The notes beneath the pieces are model-generated. The model was not told the DNA's origin, did no database searches, and was given only the letters and a program-made list of their open reading frames with translations. A stretch of 64,000 nt of DNA from contig NW_005178827.1 of the NCBI RefSeq assembly GCF_000350225.1, positions 114,666 through 178,665 on the forward strand, given 5' to 3'. The translations under genes were made by a program, and so were the position numbers. Source of the stretch: Chondrus crispus. Taxonomy: Eukaryota > Rhodophyta > Florideophyceae > Gigartinales > Gigartinaceae. Below are positions 53,508 to 63,100 of this stretch, one piece after another (the stretch's first letter is position 1; each line of letters starts with the position of its first letter).

Positions 53508-53985
53508 TTGATCCCAGCTGGCATCATGTCCAACCGCCAACTTCTGGCTACTTCTCCAGTTAGTAATACCTCGCACAAGATTGTCGACATGCTCGACAAG
53601 CTCATCTGCAGCGCTTCCACAATTCCACACTGTTCCACTCCGGCTAGCGTTGGTAAAAAACTGACCTCCGGCATACGTACGTTGAAGGTGTCGGACTCTT
53701 CATCGCTCTGGTAAACAAGGCATGGACGGAGACTGCTCCGTCGCGGGTAACCCGGGCAAATTGGCCGTGAAAATGGTCCTCGGCCCATTCAAGAACGTCC
53801 ACAACAACTACTCTTTCGCTCCCGCCTACCCGAACCACCAAGCCGCCCCTCCACCTCATCAACAGTCTCCCCCGGTCCATACACCTGCATATCCGCCCCG
53901 CCAACCCCAGCCGTACGCACACCAACCTCATTCCCAACAGTATCCACCCCACGATCAGACGTACCACCCGCACGCCTCGCAGTAA
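53508..53985 (+). other. Two short frames, Pro/His/Tyr-rich at the end
   Basis: The first frame (MSNRQLLATSPVSNTSHKIV from 53526, ending 53714) is followed by another from 53722 that ends with proline-rich repeats (PPHQQSPPVHTPAYPP, HQPHSQQYPP). They may be exons of one captured gene. No family recognised. Confidence 0.3.
53516..53541 (+). repeat. Direct repeat of about 25 bp, second copy at 53991-54016
   Basis: CAGCTGGCATCATGTCCAAC and the next few bases recur with one change. They flank the 475-bp segment with the two short frames, so it may be a rearrangement or capture footprint. Confidence 0.7.
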
Positions 53986-54192
53986 GAGCCCAGCTCGCAT
54001 CATGTCCAACCGCCAGGATATCCCAGCGTCGGAGGAGCTCCATGTCATAACATGTAAGAGCTCAACCACAAAAAAAATACCAAATGGCATTGCACTGAAT
54101 CATTTAACGCGTTTGTACTGAAACGTTCGACAACTTTTTGAAGTCTCTGAGACTTTCACAATTCATAGATGTGTCTACGACGACATACGTGA

Positions 54193-55581
54193 CTAGGTGC
54201 TCATGTGTGGTTGACCTTTTGTACAAAATACGTGCGTCAAGTACTCATCTGTAACCAAATAGCTGACTTCGGACACGGCCTGAAAGCCTCTAATAATGAA
54301 GTAGGGGAGCTCAACTTCGAGAGACCCGCAAACGTGTTCAGAAACGGATGTAGCTGTACTCCAGAATCGACTGTTCGGGGGAACCATCGGACGCCACCGG
54401 AAAGAGAAAGTTTTCAACTCCGAGAAAACAGTCTTTACAGCCTCGTCCTCCGACACCTCGCTCGGTGTGGCTGAAAGCCTTGCCGCGAAAACCTTGCTTA
54501 CAAGGTCAACTGCTTGAAGTGATGAACGTGAGAGAGGGTGAGTGTACGACATACTTCGAAAATCGAAATCTCGGCTCTTTCGGACAAGGGCATCGACCGT
54601 CGCCTTGCAACGAACGTATGGCATACATGTTCCCACCAGCAGTGCCGCCGCCGAATTCTCATCGGTCTCATCTGTGACATACAGCCCCATAATGCGAATT
54701 GCTTCATGCACGGTTCCTTCTTTTCCTCCTCCTTTCCTCCGTTGCACAATATTTCTCATGTCCGCGACAGAGTTTATGCCAATAACTGTGCACAAATCTT
54801 TGCATGATGGGAAAATTATCTCTGCGAGCTCGGTGCACGCTGCGAGAGACTGGGTTTCCTGGAACGAGGGCTTGAACTGGGCAGAATCGGACAACGAATG
54901 AACAGCGCGGGCCAAGTTCTCATACTCTTCCAAGGTGCAGTCTACCACTGAACGAATGCTTCCGGTAGAGCTCTCTTCGTAGTGTGTGTCCTGCTCCGTA
55001 TCCCCTTGTCGCGGTTTGAAGTTTGGTACCGGCTTCTGGATGAGTACCAATGTTTTCTGTCTCAAAGTATTTAGGAGACGTGCACATTGCCGTTCTGCCG
55101 TTGATCCAGACCCGATCCGAGAAAAGAATTGAAACTGGCCAACAACCATGCGCTCGATTTCTTCAACTCGAGATAAAAGCGTAGCCACTTTCCCCTCCAC
55201 GCTATACATTCGCAAATTTTGTACCGCCTCCCCATCACCAACTCCATTTTCGCTCTGGCGAATAAAATTTTCTCCGTCTGTTTCATAGCTCACCTGTCCT
55301 GAGCACTCATAATAACGCCACCACAACTGAGTGGCGTCATCTTCCACCAAGCGAATATAATCAGGAAGAATCCACACCATCGCTTGTTGCTCATCGAACC
55401 CCTCCCTTGCCACGTATTTCAGTTTCCCTTTCACTCTTCCCTCGACCACTTCCTTAGTTACTAACTCTGCCCGCCACCAGACGGATGCAAGCGTTCTCTC
55501 ACCTCGCCTTCGTCCTTCCCCTTTGATTAATTCGATGTCCCAGAGGACCTCAATTAGTATCCCAGGTACCAGAGACTGCAT
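54193..55581 (-). CDS. VWW-domain accessory protein of element B, intact
   Basis: A 462-aa frame; I choose ATG 55579-55581 because MQSLVPGILIEV then lines up with the start of the element A homologue. Residues ~1-85 contain ASVWWRAELVTKEVVEGRVK and MVWILPDYIRLVEDDATQLW, a beta-rich pattern reminiscent of Tudor/PWWP/SAND-like readers (tentative). A coiled coil (LLSRVEEIERMVVGQF) follows. The C-terminal 250 residues share DCTLEEYENLARAV, PSFQETQ, IIFPSCKDLCTV, AIRIMGLYVTDETD, NSRFWST and the end with the protein at 32522-33767. It has no stops or shifts. The role is unknown; a chromatin or target-site adaptor for the transposase is a reasonable guess. Confidence 0.6.
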   Translation of the reverse strand: MQSLVPGILIEVLWDIELIKGEGRRRGERTLASVWWRAELVTKEVVEGRVKGKLKYVAREGFDEQQAMVWILPDYIRLVEDDATQLWWRYYECSGQVSYETDGENFIRQSENGVGDGEAVQNLRMYSVEGKVATLLSRVEEIERMVVGQFQFFSRIGSGSTAERQCARLLNTLRQKTLVLIQKPVPNFKPRQGDTEQDTHYEESSTGSIRSVVDCTLEEYENLARAVHSLSDSAQFKPSFQETQSLAACTELAEIIFPSCKDLCTVIGINSVADMRNIVQRRKGGGKEGTVHEAIRIMGLYVTDETDENSAAALLVGTCMPYVRCKATVDALVRKSRDFDFRSMSYTHPLSRSSLQAVDLVSKVFAARLSATPSEVSEDEAVKTVFSELKTFSFRWRPMVPPNSRFWSTATSVSEHVCGSLEVELPYFIIRGFQAVSEVSYLVTDEYLTHVFCTKGQPHMST

Positions 55582-55810
55582 TTCGGTACAGTAGTCTGAG
55601 CCTTGGGAAAGGCTTCCTGTCACTATGAATTCGTCATGAAAAAGCACGCTCGTCTTTTTTTACACGTGGCAGGCAAGACCCCCAAGTTTTGTTTCCCGAA
55701 GTCTCCAAAGGACAAACGGGGCTTCGTCCCGTCCTTTCTCTCCGCAACCAGATTCCGAAGTCGTGCACAACCCTGCCGACTTACCCCAAATACCACGCAC
55801 ATCCCCCGCC

Positions 55811-57301
55811 ATGGTCGAGCAAAAAGAAGTCATCCGCCCACCCCCTGATGTGTATCTGATCGACCCTCCTCCGCCCCCTTCACCGTCCCCTCTGCCTACC
55901 GCGCCCCGCGCCCCGTCCTCTCATCTCAACTCGCAAGACTTCATCTTCGATCTCGGGTCGTCCACATTGTGGCCGCCTTCTCAGGCTCCTCCATGCCAAT
56001 CTTACAAACCCCACCGTATGTCGCCCGCATGCGTCATGCTATGATGCCGAGTGGAAGAAAATTAGAGAGGAACCAGATAACTTTGACGAAGTGTCAAAGA
56101 CAGTCAAGGTGGAAACTGGGGAGGCGAGTGATGAGCCGGCGACGAGCGCGGAGGAGCAGGCGAGAATTGATAATGGGAGGAGGTTGAAGAAGTTAATGCA
56201 GGATAAAAAGAATTCAAGAGCCGGCGGAAGGGATAAGGATGTGTCGGGGACAGAAGCAGAGCCGGTGGACACGGTGGAAGATGTCAAGAGCCGGCGGAAG
56301 GTATAAGGATGTGTCGGGGACAGAGGCAGAGCCAGTGGATACATCGTATACACTGGAGGAGGTTGTGTATTGAAGATATGAGGGATATAGATGAGGACAA
56401 GTACTACATTTCCATGTGCGTCGGACAGTGGGAATCGTCGACAGCGCTGAACCAAGAGATCGACAAGCGGCAGCTGCTCGTGGATGACGAACGTGCCAAA
56501 TTGAGCGCGGGAAAGGCAAGGGCAGCGGAGGTGGCGTGGTGGAAGCGCGTACGAGCAGACGAGCTTCTGTCGATGTCAGAGCTGAGCGCGCCGTAACTCA
56601 AGCAAAAGCGGCACGAGCGCGCGCTTTGCGGGGCTACGGAAGCACGGTTACGGGGGAAAAGGGTCAAGCTCGCGGCGAAGGCGGAAGCGTAGAGGAAGGC
56701 TGAGGATATAGAGAAGATGCGCATGGAGAGGCCACAAGAGTATCTGACCGAACTGCGAACGGAGCGAGATGAGCTAGCTGAGCGTTTAAATCGAAAGGAC
56801 GCCGCGCGCGAAGCGAGGTGGGATCGGCGGTGGCAGGCTGCAAGGGAACGAATGAGGTTGTTGGCACAACATGCAGGAAGCAATGCAGGTTTCGACGAAG
56901 ACCCAGGGCGAGGGAACTCAAAGGGGCGCGAGAGAGAAAGTGGGAAGGGAAGAAGGAGGGGCCAGGGGAGGGGACGAGGGAGAGGGCGTGGGAAGAAAAA
57001 TGTGGAGGAGGACACGTTTGGGGTGGACGATGCGGACTGGGATGTGTACAGATCACTGAAGGTTGGAAACGATGGGACGGATTCTGAAGACAACTCTGGA
57101 GAAGAGCGTGTTAGTTTGAAATCTGTGCGTACTGAGATTATGATTGAGTGTCTCGTTAAACCTGTCAGGAAGTACCGCTTCTACGAGGTTATCACTGAGG
57201 ATGGAATTGCTGGTTTCACGGAGAAGCTTTTCGACATCGGCGTGAATAGCACGCATCTCGCTGTCGTGGTAGTGATGTTTGGCAAATATGAAGTAGTATA
57301 G
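55811..57301 (+). pseudogene. ARP5-like (INO80 actin-related protein) fragment, broken
   Basis: The start at ATG 55811 gives MVEQKEVIRPPPDVYLIDPP and FIFDLGSST, then in another frame AAFSGSSMPILQTPPYVARM, like the first nucleotide-binding strand of an actin-related protein. Further on comes MERPQEYLTELRTERDELAE, then MRLLAQHA, then EEDTFGVDDADWDVYRSLK, which matches the characteristic ARP5 insert (DTFG.DD.DW.VY). Stops at 56594 (TAA) and 56690 (TAG) lie in the same frame, and frames differ in the 5' part. Most of the actin fold is missing. ARP5 is a subunit of the INO80 remodeller; this piece is cargo of element B. Confidence 0.55.
56214..56342 (+). repeat. Tandem duplication of a ~60-bp segment, 70-bp period
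   Basis: CAAGAGCCGGCGGAAGG and the next 40 bases (…GATGTGTCGGGGACAGA…) recur 70 bp downstream with a few changes, inside the ARP5-like fragment. Confidence 0.8.
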
Positions 57302-58186
57302 CGTGAAGAAACCGAGAAGAAGAAAACACAATCGATACATGGTGAGTAATTGCTGCCAAGCTCCGAGCCGTGAGCGAGCCTGTGTGGGGTTTGTTGGTGG
57401 CCATCCTGCATGAAACGATCGAGAGGATTTCCTCTCCCGCTCAGATGTAGAATTCAGCCGTGGGAGGCGCGGTGAGTGGGAGTCATGGAGGCCAGATAAT
57501 GTTGCAGCTGGATGCAGGTTACGAGCGGTAGTGCGATATTGTGTCGGGAGATCGGAAATGTCGAACGACATCGGAGAGTGGAACTTATGTGTGCTAAGTG
57601 TTTTAATTGGCTGTCTCTACAATGACTTCATTCATCTATTTTTAATTGGGCCCTCGTCGTCTGCCCGTGCCGCACGTCGCACGGGCCGTGCGGCGCGCGA
57701 ATGATCACAAGTGGCTCCTTGGAAAACTCCCTATCGCTTGCGGCTCGTCGCGCTGAAGAGCTACACCGAGCTCGGTGTTAAGGAAGTCGGGCTGCCGCGT
57801 GCAAGCGTGGTTGTGCGAATTACTGGTGTGTGCGTTGTACGCATCTTCGGTGCGCATGTAGCGATGCTGGCCTGCTCCGCCTCAACACAGCGCTGCGACT
57901 CAGCTTCCTTCTCCGCTTTTTTTCTTCTGTTCCGAGCAGCTTTTGATTCTGTTCCACCCCCCAATCTCCGGGCGACTTCATTGCCTTCGGGTAATTGGGG
58001 ATTAGCGTTGTCCGCCGGTTCTGCTTCTTCTTCTTCGATAACGCTCTCCAGTCTCTCAAGCGCCTGCGCTTCGACTAGTCGCTTTGCAATCTCGCGATGG
58101 TCATCACTGGCGACTCCTTGCTCATCCGGAACTACGGCCGCTCCGATTTTCAACGCAGCGATAAGTCAGGGAACACATGCGGAGAA
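57302..58186. other. Uncertain region with minus-strand Lys/Glu-rich frame
   Basis: On the minus strand 57761-58153 there is a charged frame (LERLESVIEEEEAEP, TESKAARNRRKKAEKEAE) that looks like real coding sequence but has no identified family. On the minus strand 57053-57571 a frame contains a possible membrane helix (YRLCFLLLGFFTLYYFIF). Either may be a captured piece; neither is well supported. Confidence 0.25.
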
Positions 58187-61100
58187 CTAAGCCATTCGAG
58201 GAGGGTAACCGTCGTGCCTGGATAAGCAGTAGAAAACATTCCCCTCCATGATCGAGGCAGTGCAACTCAAATTATTCTCTTCGGGTTTAAGACATTGTGT
58301 GGTACGGTCACTGTGACAGGCGTGAACTAGTCCAACTCTTCTGACAGAGTCCGTGAGCTTCAAGAATTGAAATGGCTTGTGGACGTCAACATAAATAAAT
58401 CCGGAAGTGAACTGGCATTTCTTGACAACAGCGAAAGGTGTCTCTTGATATGCATCCTGCATTTTCATAAATGTTTCGATTGCAAAGTAAGCTACGTGCA
58501 GCTCATCAATGTAAGCAATTCTTTCATCTTCCGCAGGTATAGGTACAATTTGCGGTTCGTCATCGAACACGAGTGCTTGAACCGCAGAGCCTTTCGAGAG
58601 CATGTCGTGCGGTCTTGAATGCGATGTAACAACTCCAAACCCGTACAGGGATTTTTTCATTCGACATGCCTTTTCGAAGAATTTGGGGTCATTGGGACCC
58701 GCTTCTACATTGAAGTCGGCAGCAATACAAGTCATAGTCGCATGGAATGAACCTTCAGCATCTACCGTACGTTCACTTAGGACCCATTCCGCCCTTCTCG
58801 GGTTGTTGTTAATAGTAGTAGATGGAGCTCCGAGTACGTGCTTCAACAACCCATTTCTAATAATACTCAAAGCCTTCTCTGCCTCACCGTTCGTTTTCGT
58901 TACATAGTTATGTACGTCTCTTCTTCGTCCGCAAATGAGATTGACCACTGAAGAGATTGCCTTGCCTTCCATTTCACAACTGCCGTCTACAGAATAAAGA
59001 GCAGATGAAAGCCGGTTTTTCCAATCGTTATTAATAATGTGATCCATTCCCTGTATATGGGCGTCATGACCGTTGGAATCTGCCATGGCCTGCTTAAGGG
59101 GCTGGTGAGCGCATTCGAAAACAAGTTCGGCGAAGTGCTGCACGTGACCCATTGCAGGGATAGAATGCATATAAAGCTCTAGAAGCCGATGGATATTCGG
59201 CTTGCCCAGCTCTTTCCCCGCCATAGTACTGCTTCGACAAAGGTCATTGCAGTTTCGTATGTACATCTTGCAATGGCGTTCCAAGTCTGCCATATGCGCC
59301 GTGCCATCTTCACGATTGTACCTTTTCACCTGCTCCAATCCATCCACATGCAGCTTAGGATACCAGTATGTCTTGCTGACAAGTTTGCTAAACAAACTGA
59401 GGTTCTGTACAATTGAACACAGTGCTTGTTTGGATACATTAGATATTTCTTGAGGGCAGGATAGGTTATCAACAATCTCTTTGAATACAGGAGAAGCAAT
59501 CAATAATATCGAAAACGTTGCCGATATGCTTGCCGTGTACATACTATTTGTACTGAAATTGTAGATGCGTGTCTCAGTTACCAGGCGGTTTGTTCGCAAC
59601 AAGGAACAGATTAACCCGTCTACCTGCTTTCTTCTAGTCGCGGTAGGAAGGGACTTAAAGGCAAGGGTTAAAATATTAATTGCGTTACCAGCCAGGAGAT
59701 GGTCGGGGGCAACAAGCATTGAGCGATACGGGTCAAACCTAGGGTTTGCGACTGGGACGTTGTGTTCGGTCGGCGGTATCGTGGTTTTTTTCAACGCGTT
59801 CCTCAAATCCTGAGAAAAAGAAACAAAAGGACTTGCTTTCCTTGCTGCATCATCATTTCCGTTCAGGCCCAATGCGTTCAGCTCTACATCCGAGATACCA
59901 GAGGCTCGTAAAGCCTTCGTTCTTTCTGCATTTCTCGCGAAACATGCGTCTGCGCTGTGAATATCCGTGGTGTATGCATATCGCGATGCGAGTCCTTTAG
60001 GCCCTTTAAATCGCATGAACGAGCAGAGGTTGCATGGTGCTGTGCCATTCACTCCCACCACATCCAGGACATGCCCAACCTCGTGGTAGTCGCTCACGAA
60101 ACCAACCACATCGGTAAACAGCAGCAAATCCTCCCCATCGGCACTTCTGGCAGGTATACCCTCTGTTGATGATTTGACGAGGTCTGCTACTACTTGCTTC
60201 AGACCTTCCTTCGTTGACACTCCAGGTTCAGTCAGGGCAAGAATACGTACTCGCTCTCTACTACTTCTACATTCCGGAGGATAGTTTAGGGAGAGACAAT
60301 AGACACCCCCCGCTGAACCCGCTTTAAATCGGAACGGGGAAAATCCATCTGAATATAGTAGGATATGGTCAACAAAGTATTTCCTTCCGTCTTTAAGCTT
60401 ACCATATGACGGTGAAATTGGGGGTCGGGAGTGTTGAAATGAAAGAGATGGCTGGTTGCCGGCCACCATGACGTCCACCACGGAAACCTTCGAAGCTGTA
60501 TGAAATGAGATGCGTAAAGGATGATCAGCTCCATCGTCTCCAACCTCGCAAGCGAAGGGTATGCACACAAGCTCAATTTGCTGCCCTCCCTGTGTTGATC
60601 TGTTGTGATGCTGAATTAGTACCATGACATAATCCAGCTCAGCACTGATATGTAGAACTGTGCTAATGTCACCAGCGCGCCACAGGTCCGTTGTTGGCCG
60701 CCGAAATCCCTTCCATGTTCCGTAACGTAACTCCGACCTCGACGCTTCGGTCAGGGGTGGTCCGTCTCTCCATGACACTACGAGAGAGGTTGTGACAACC
60801 CTGAACGTCAATTTGAAACATCTTGGATCTGCTCCGCTACACATATCCAGAGTGCACAATACTTCATGCGGAAATGGCGGTTCCTTACGCAAGTGCCAGG
60901 TGACCACTCCTCCATCTCCCCTGTACGCAGTGAGCAATGGGCAGGAGGGCGCGGTTTCGTCGCCGGTGCTGGGAAGGACGTTACGAGCGATGTCCAGTAT
61001 GAGATCTCTATTTCGAACCATGGGAACGCTTTCGATAGTGGAGAACAGAGCTCCCGAGCTAGGAGAGATGGAGTCTTTCGCAGCGCCTTTCAGTACATTC

Positions 61101-61978
61101 CATGTCTCGCGGCACACCAAGTCCATCAAAGACCAAGATGATGGCAATATGACTTTGAAACGGCTTGAAACTGGCCGAACTCCCTGCAGTGACTGAAGAG
61201 TCTGTCTGGAGCCCGATTTCGAAGTATCTAAAATCGCCTCGCAATCCATGCTCATCACAAAACCCCACTCTCGAAGCAAAGGGAACAGAGTCCGATAAAC
61301 CGTAGAGTAGTCAGGAAACAATTTCCCCCCCGGCTCGTATTTCTTTAGAAGGTGGTTGAAACAGCTCCGAAAGATGTTATAACCAGACTTAGAGTACCGA
61401 ACGGTCCCGGACACAAGTAAAACAGCCATTATATTTTGCCACACGCTAAGCTTCTTCCATCCACGACAGATCTCCGCAACATCCAACTGCAGTCCTATAT
61501 CATGATGCATTTCATCTTCCTCGTCCTGTGCACTGAGCCCGACCACCAGTTCATTTGTCGTACCCCTCACGTGTTCAAGTACCATATCTACCATGCCACC
61601 CATGTCTTGCCCATTCGTTTCATGCATCTCCGCGACTGGAATTTCATCTGCAAACTGCATTTCGTGGACCATAGGGGTTCTGAACCCCTCTATAGTCTCA
61701 AAACACACATCTTTATGATCTCTATCCTCCGCCTCTGCCATTTCTTCTTCTTTTGTTTCCGCTGCACCCGCTCCTCGGATTTCATCGCAACCTTTCTCCG
61801 CACCCGTACCGTTTTGCGTCGTTCCATCAGCACTGTGTGTTGAGGGAGCGGATGTATCTGCCAGATGAAATGTCTCCTCATGATGTTCTCCCCACCGATC
61901 GTCGTACGCAATGCGACCCCTTCTTCCCCGACTCCCGAGCTGGAACATGTTCCGTCTCTTCCGAATTCTTTTCTTCAT
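58187..61978 (-). CDS. Element B transposase, intact 1263 aa
   Basis: ATG at 61976-61978. The first ~170 residues are basic then acidic and disordered. A helical N-terminal domain (WQNIMAVLLVSGTVRYSKSG, FPDYSTVYRTLFPLLREWGF) follows. The core shows an EnSpm-like DDE layout: DGRKYFVDHILLYSDGFSPF (residues ~530-550), LTEPGVSTKEGL, LLLFTDVVGFVSDYHEVGHV followed by the PCNLCSF cysteines, VAPDHLLAGN, and near residue 950 a HFAELVFECAHQPLKQAM block that probably supplies the last acidic residue. The end FYCLSRHDGYPPRMA is shared with the element A copy. It resembles but is clearly distinct from the tnp2 protein at 2355-5171. Length is large for a transposase. It is uninterrupted, so this element may be autonomous. 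Confidence 0.75.
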   Translation of the reverse strand: MKKRIRKRRNMFQLGSRGRRGRIAYDDRWGEHHEETFHLADTSAPSTHSADGTTQNGTGAEKGCDEIRGAGAAETKEEEMAEAEDRDHKDVCFETIEGFRTPMVHEMQFADEIPVAEMHETNGQDMGGMVDMVLEHVRGTTNELVVGLSAQDEEDEMHHDIGLQLDVAEICRGWKKLSVWQNIMAVLLVSGTVRYSKSGYNIFRSCFNHLLKKYEPGGKLFPDYSTVYRTLFPLLREWGFVMSMDCEAILDTSKSGSRQTLQSLQGVRPVSSRFKVILPSSWSLMDLVCRETWNVLKGAAKDSISPSSGALFSTIESVPMVRNRDLILDIARNVLPSTGDETAPSCPLLTAYRGDGGVVTWHLRKEPPFPHEVLCTLDMCSGADPRCFKLTFRVVTTSLVVSWRDGPPLTEASRSELRYGTWKGFRRPTTDLWRAGDISTVLHISAELDYVMVLIQHHNRSTQGGQQIELVCIPFACEVGDDGADHPLRISFHTASKVSVVDVMVAGNQPSLSFQHSRPPISPSYGKLKDGRKYFVDHILLYSDGFSPFRFKAGSAGGVYCLSLNYPPECRSSRERVRILALTEPGVSTKEGLKQVVADLVKSSTEGIPARSADGEDLLLFTDVVGFVSDYHEVGHVLDVVGVNGTAPCNLCSFMRFKGPKGLASRYAYTTDIHSADACFARNAERTKALRASGISDVELNALGLNGNDDAARKASPFVSFSQDLRNALKKTTIPPTEHNVPVANPRFDPYRSMLVAPDHLLAGNAINILTLAFKSLPTATRRKQVDGLICSLLRTNRLVTETRIYNFSTNSMYTASISATFSILLIASPVFKEIVDNLSCPQEISNVSKQALCSIVQNLSLFSKLVSKTYWYPKLHVDGLEQVKRYNREDGTAHMADLERHCKMYIRNCNDLCRSSTMAGKELGKPNIHRLLELYMHSIPAMGHVQHFAELVFECAHQPLKQAMADSNGHDAHIQGMDHIINNDWKNRLSSALYSVDGSCEMEGKAISSVVNLICGRRRDVHNYVTKTNGEAEKALSIIRNGLLKHVLGAPSTTINNNPRRAEWVLSERTVDAEGSFHATMTCIAADFNVEAGPNDPKFFEKACRMKKSLYGFGVVTSHSRPHDMLSKGSAVQALVFDDEPQIVPIPAEDERIAYIDELHVAYFAIETFMKMQDAYQETPFAVVKKCQFTSGFIYVDVHKPFQFLKLTDSVRRVGLVHACHSDRTTQCLKPEENNLSCTASIMEGNVFYCLSRHDGYPPRMA

Positions 61979-62059
61979 TAGCTGTTTGAAGCGAGGAAGA
62001 CATCGGATGAGAGTGCAATTGGAGCCACCTCATACCAGACTCGTATTTCATGAATGTGA

Positions 62060-62115
62060 ATGTAATACAGGCTGATATCAGACTGTTGACAGTCTGATAT
62101 CAGCCTGTATTACAT
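62060..62115. repeat. Perfect 27-bp palindrome with 2-base loop
   Basis: ATGTAATACAGGCTGATATC and seven more bases are followed after TG by the exact reverse complement. It lies about 80 bp upstream of the transposase start. It could extrude as a cruciform or be a protein-binding site. Confidence 0.95.
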
Positions 62116-62467
62116 GCGTGAATCACACCTGCTAATTGGCTGACTGAAATTCTGTAAACATATTTTGCAGGTCATTGGCTTCCAACTCGAGTTGCTGTAC
62201 ACCTGTGCTGTGCTTTACATGTTCATCCCATGGACAAAACGGAAATGACGTTTTATTGGTGCAGCATCATCCGTTTCGTCGTAAGAACCCAATTTAGGTC
62301 ACAACCGGCTCACATTTATAGCGTTTGAGGATACATTCGAGCTCTAAATGTATTCACGAATCCCTATAAGTACGTTGCACTCATCCTTTGAGCTGACCTT
62401 AAGCCCAAAACATCCATGAGCAGCGTGATACCAACGCCGTAGTGCCGCCACCCTCCCAGTGGATGAG

Positions 62468-62890
62468 ATCCGCAATGTGCTATCAACATTGAGCTTCCAT
62501 CACAGCAGGCGACACGATCCACAGTGAGCTACCATCACCGCAGGCGACACGATCCACAGTGAGCTACCATCACCGCAGGCGACACGATCCACAGTGAGTT
62601 ACCATCACCGCAGGCGACACGATCCACAGTGAGATACTAACGAAACTTCACAACTATCCCGCACGTGATATGATCCTATCCGCAATGTGCTATCAACATT
62701 GAGCTTCCATCACAGCAGGCGACACGATCCACAGTGAGCTACCATCACCGCAGGCGACACGATCCACAGTGAGCTACCATCACCGCAGGCGACACGATCC
62801 ACAGTGAGTTACCATCACCGCAGGCGACACGATCCACAGTGAGATACTAACGAAACTTCACAACTATCCCGCACGTGATATGATCCTCCT
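62468..62890. repeat. 35-bp minisatellite inside a duplicated 210-bp unit
   Basis: A 35-bp unit (CAGGCGACACGATCCACAGT plus flank) repeats four to five times, then a short unique end (CACGTGATATGATCCT). The whole 210-bp block, exactly six times 35, is repeated once more (62471-62680 and 62681-62890). Confidence 0.95.
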
Positions 62891-63100
62891 AGTGCCACGA
62901 AACAGAGGGACCAACCGCCGGCAAAAGTCAACAACCTGAAAGTGCTGCGAATTTCAGGGGCACAGCTAACAGGCTCTACCCCCCAAAAACCGCCATCTGC
63001 GGCAGGACGAAGACGACTATCCGCAGCCATGTCGATGAAAAACATCCTCAGGCATGACGAAGACGATCATCGACAGACACAACTGTTGTGTCTGTTGCAG
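62891..63100. other. Spacer, no gene seen
   Basis: Follows the tandem repeats and holds GACGAAGACGA words. A 76-codon minus-strand frame shows no domain and is not called. Confidence 0.4.

Noticed and set aside
57711..58190. 159-codon plus-strand frame
   Set aside because: Composition (Ser/Ala runs) is what the antisense of the Lys/Glu-rich minus-strand frame would give.
62468..62890. Regular repeats as a CRISPR-like array
   Set aside because: Units are contiguous without unique spacers, and the DNA is eukaryotic transposon sequence.
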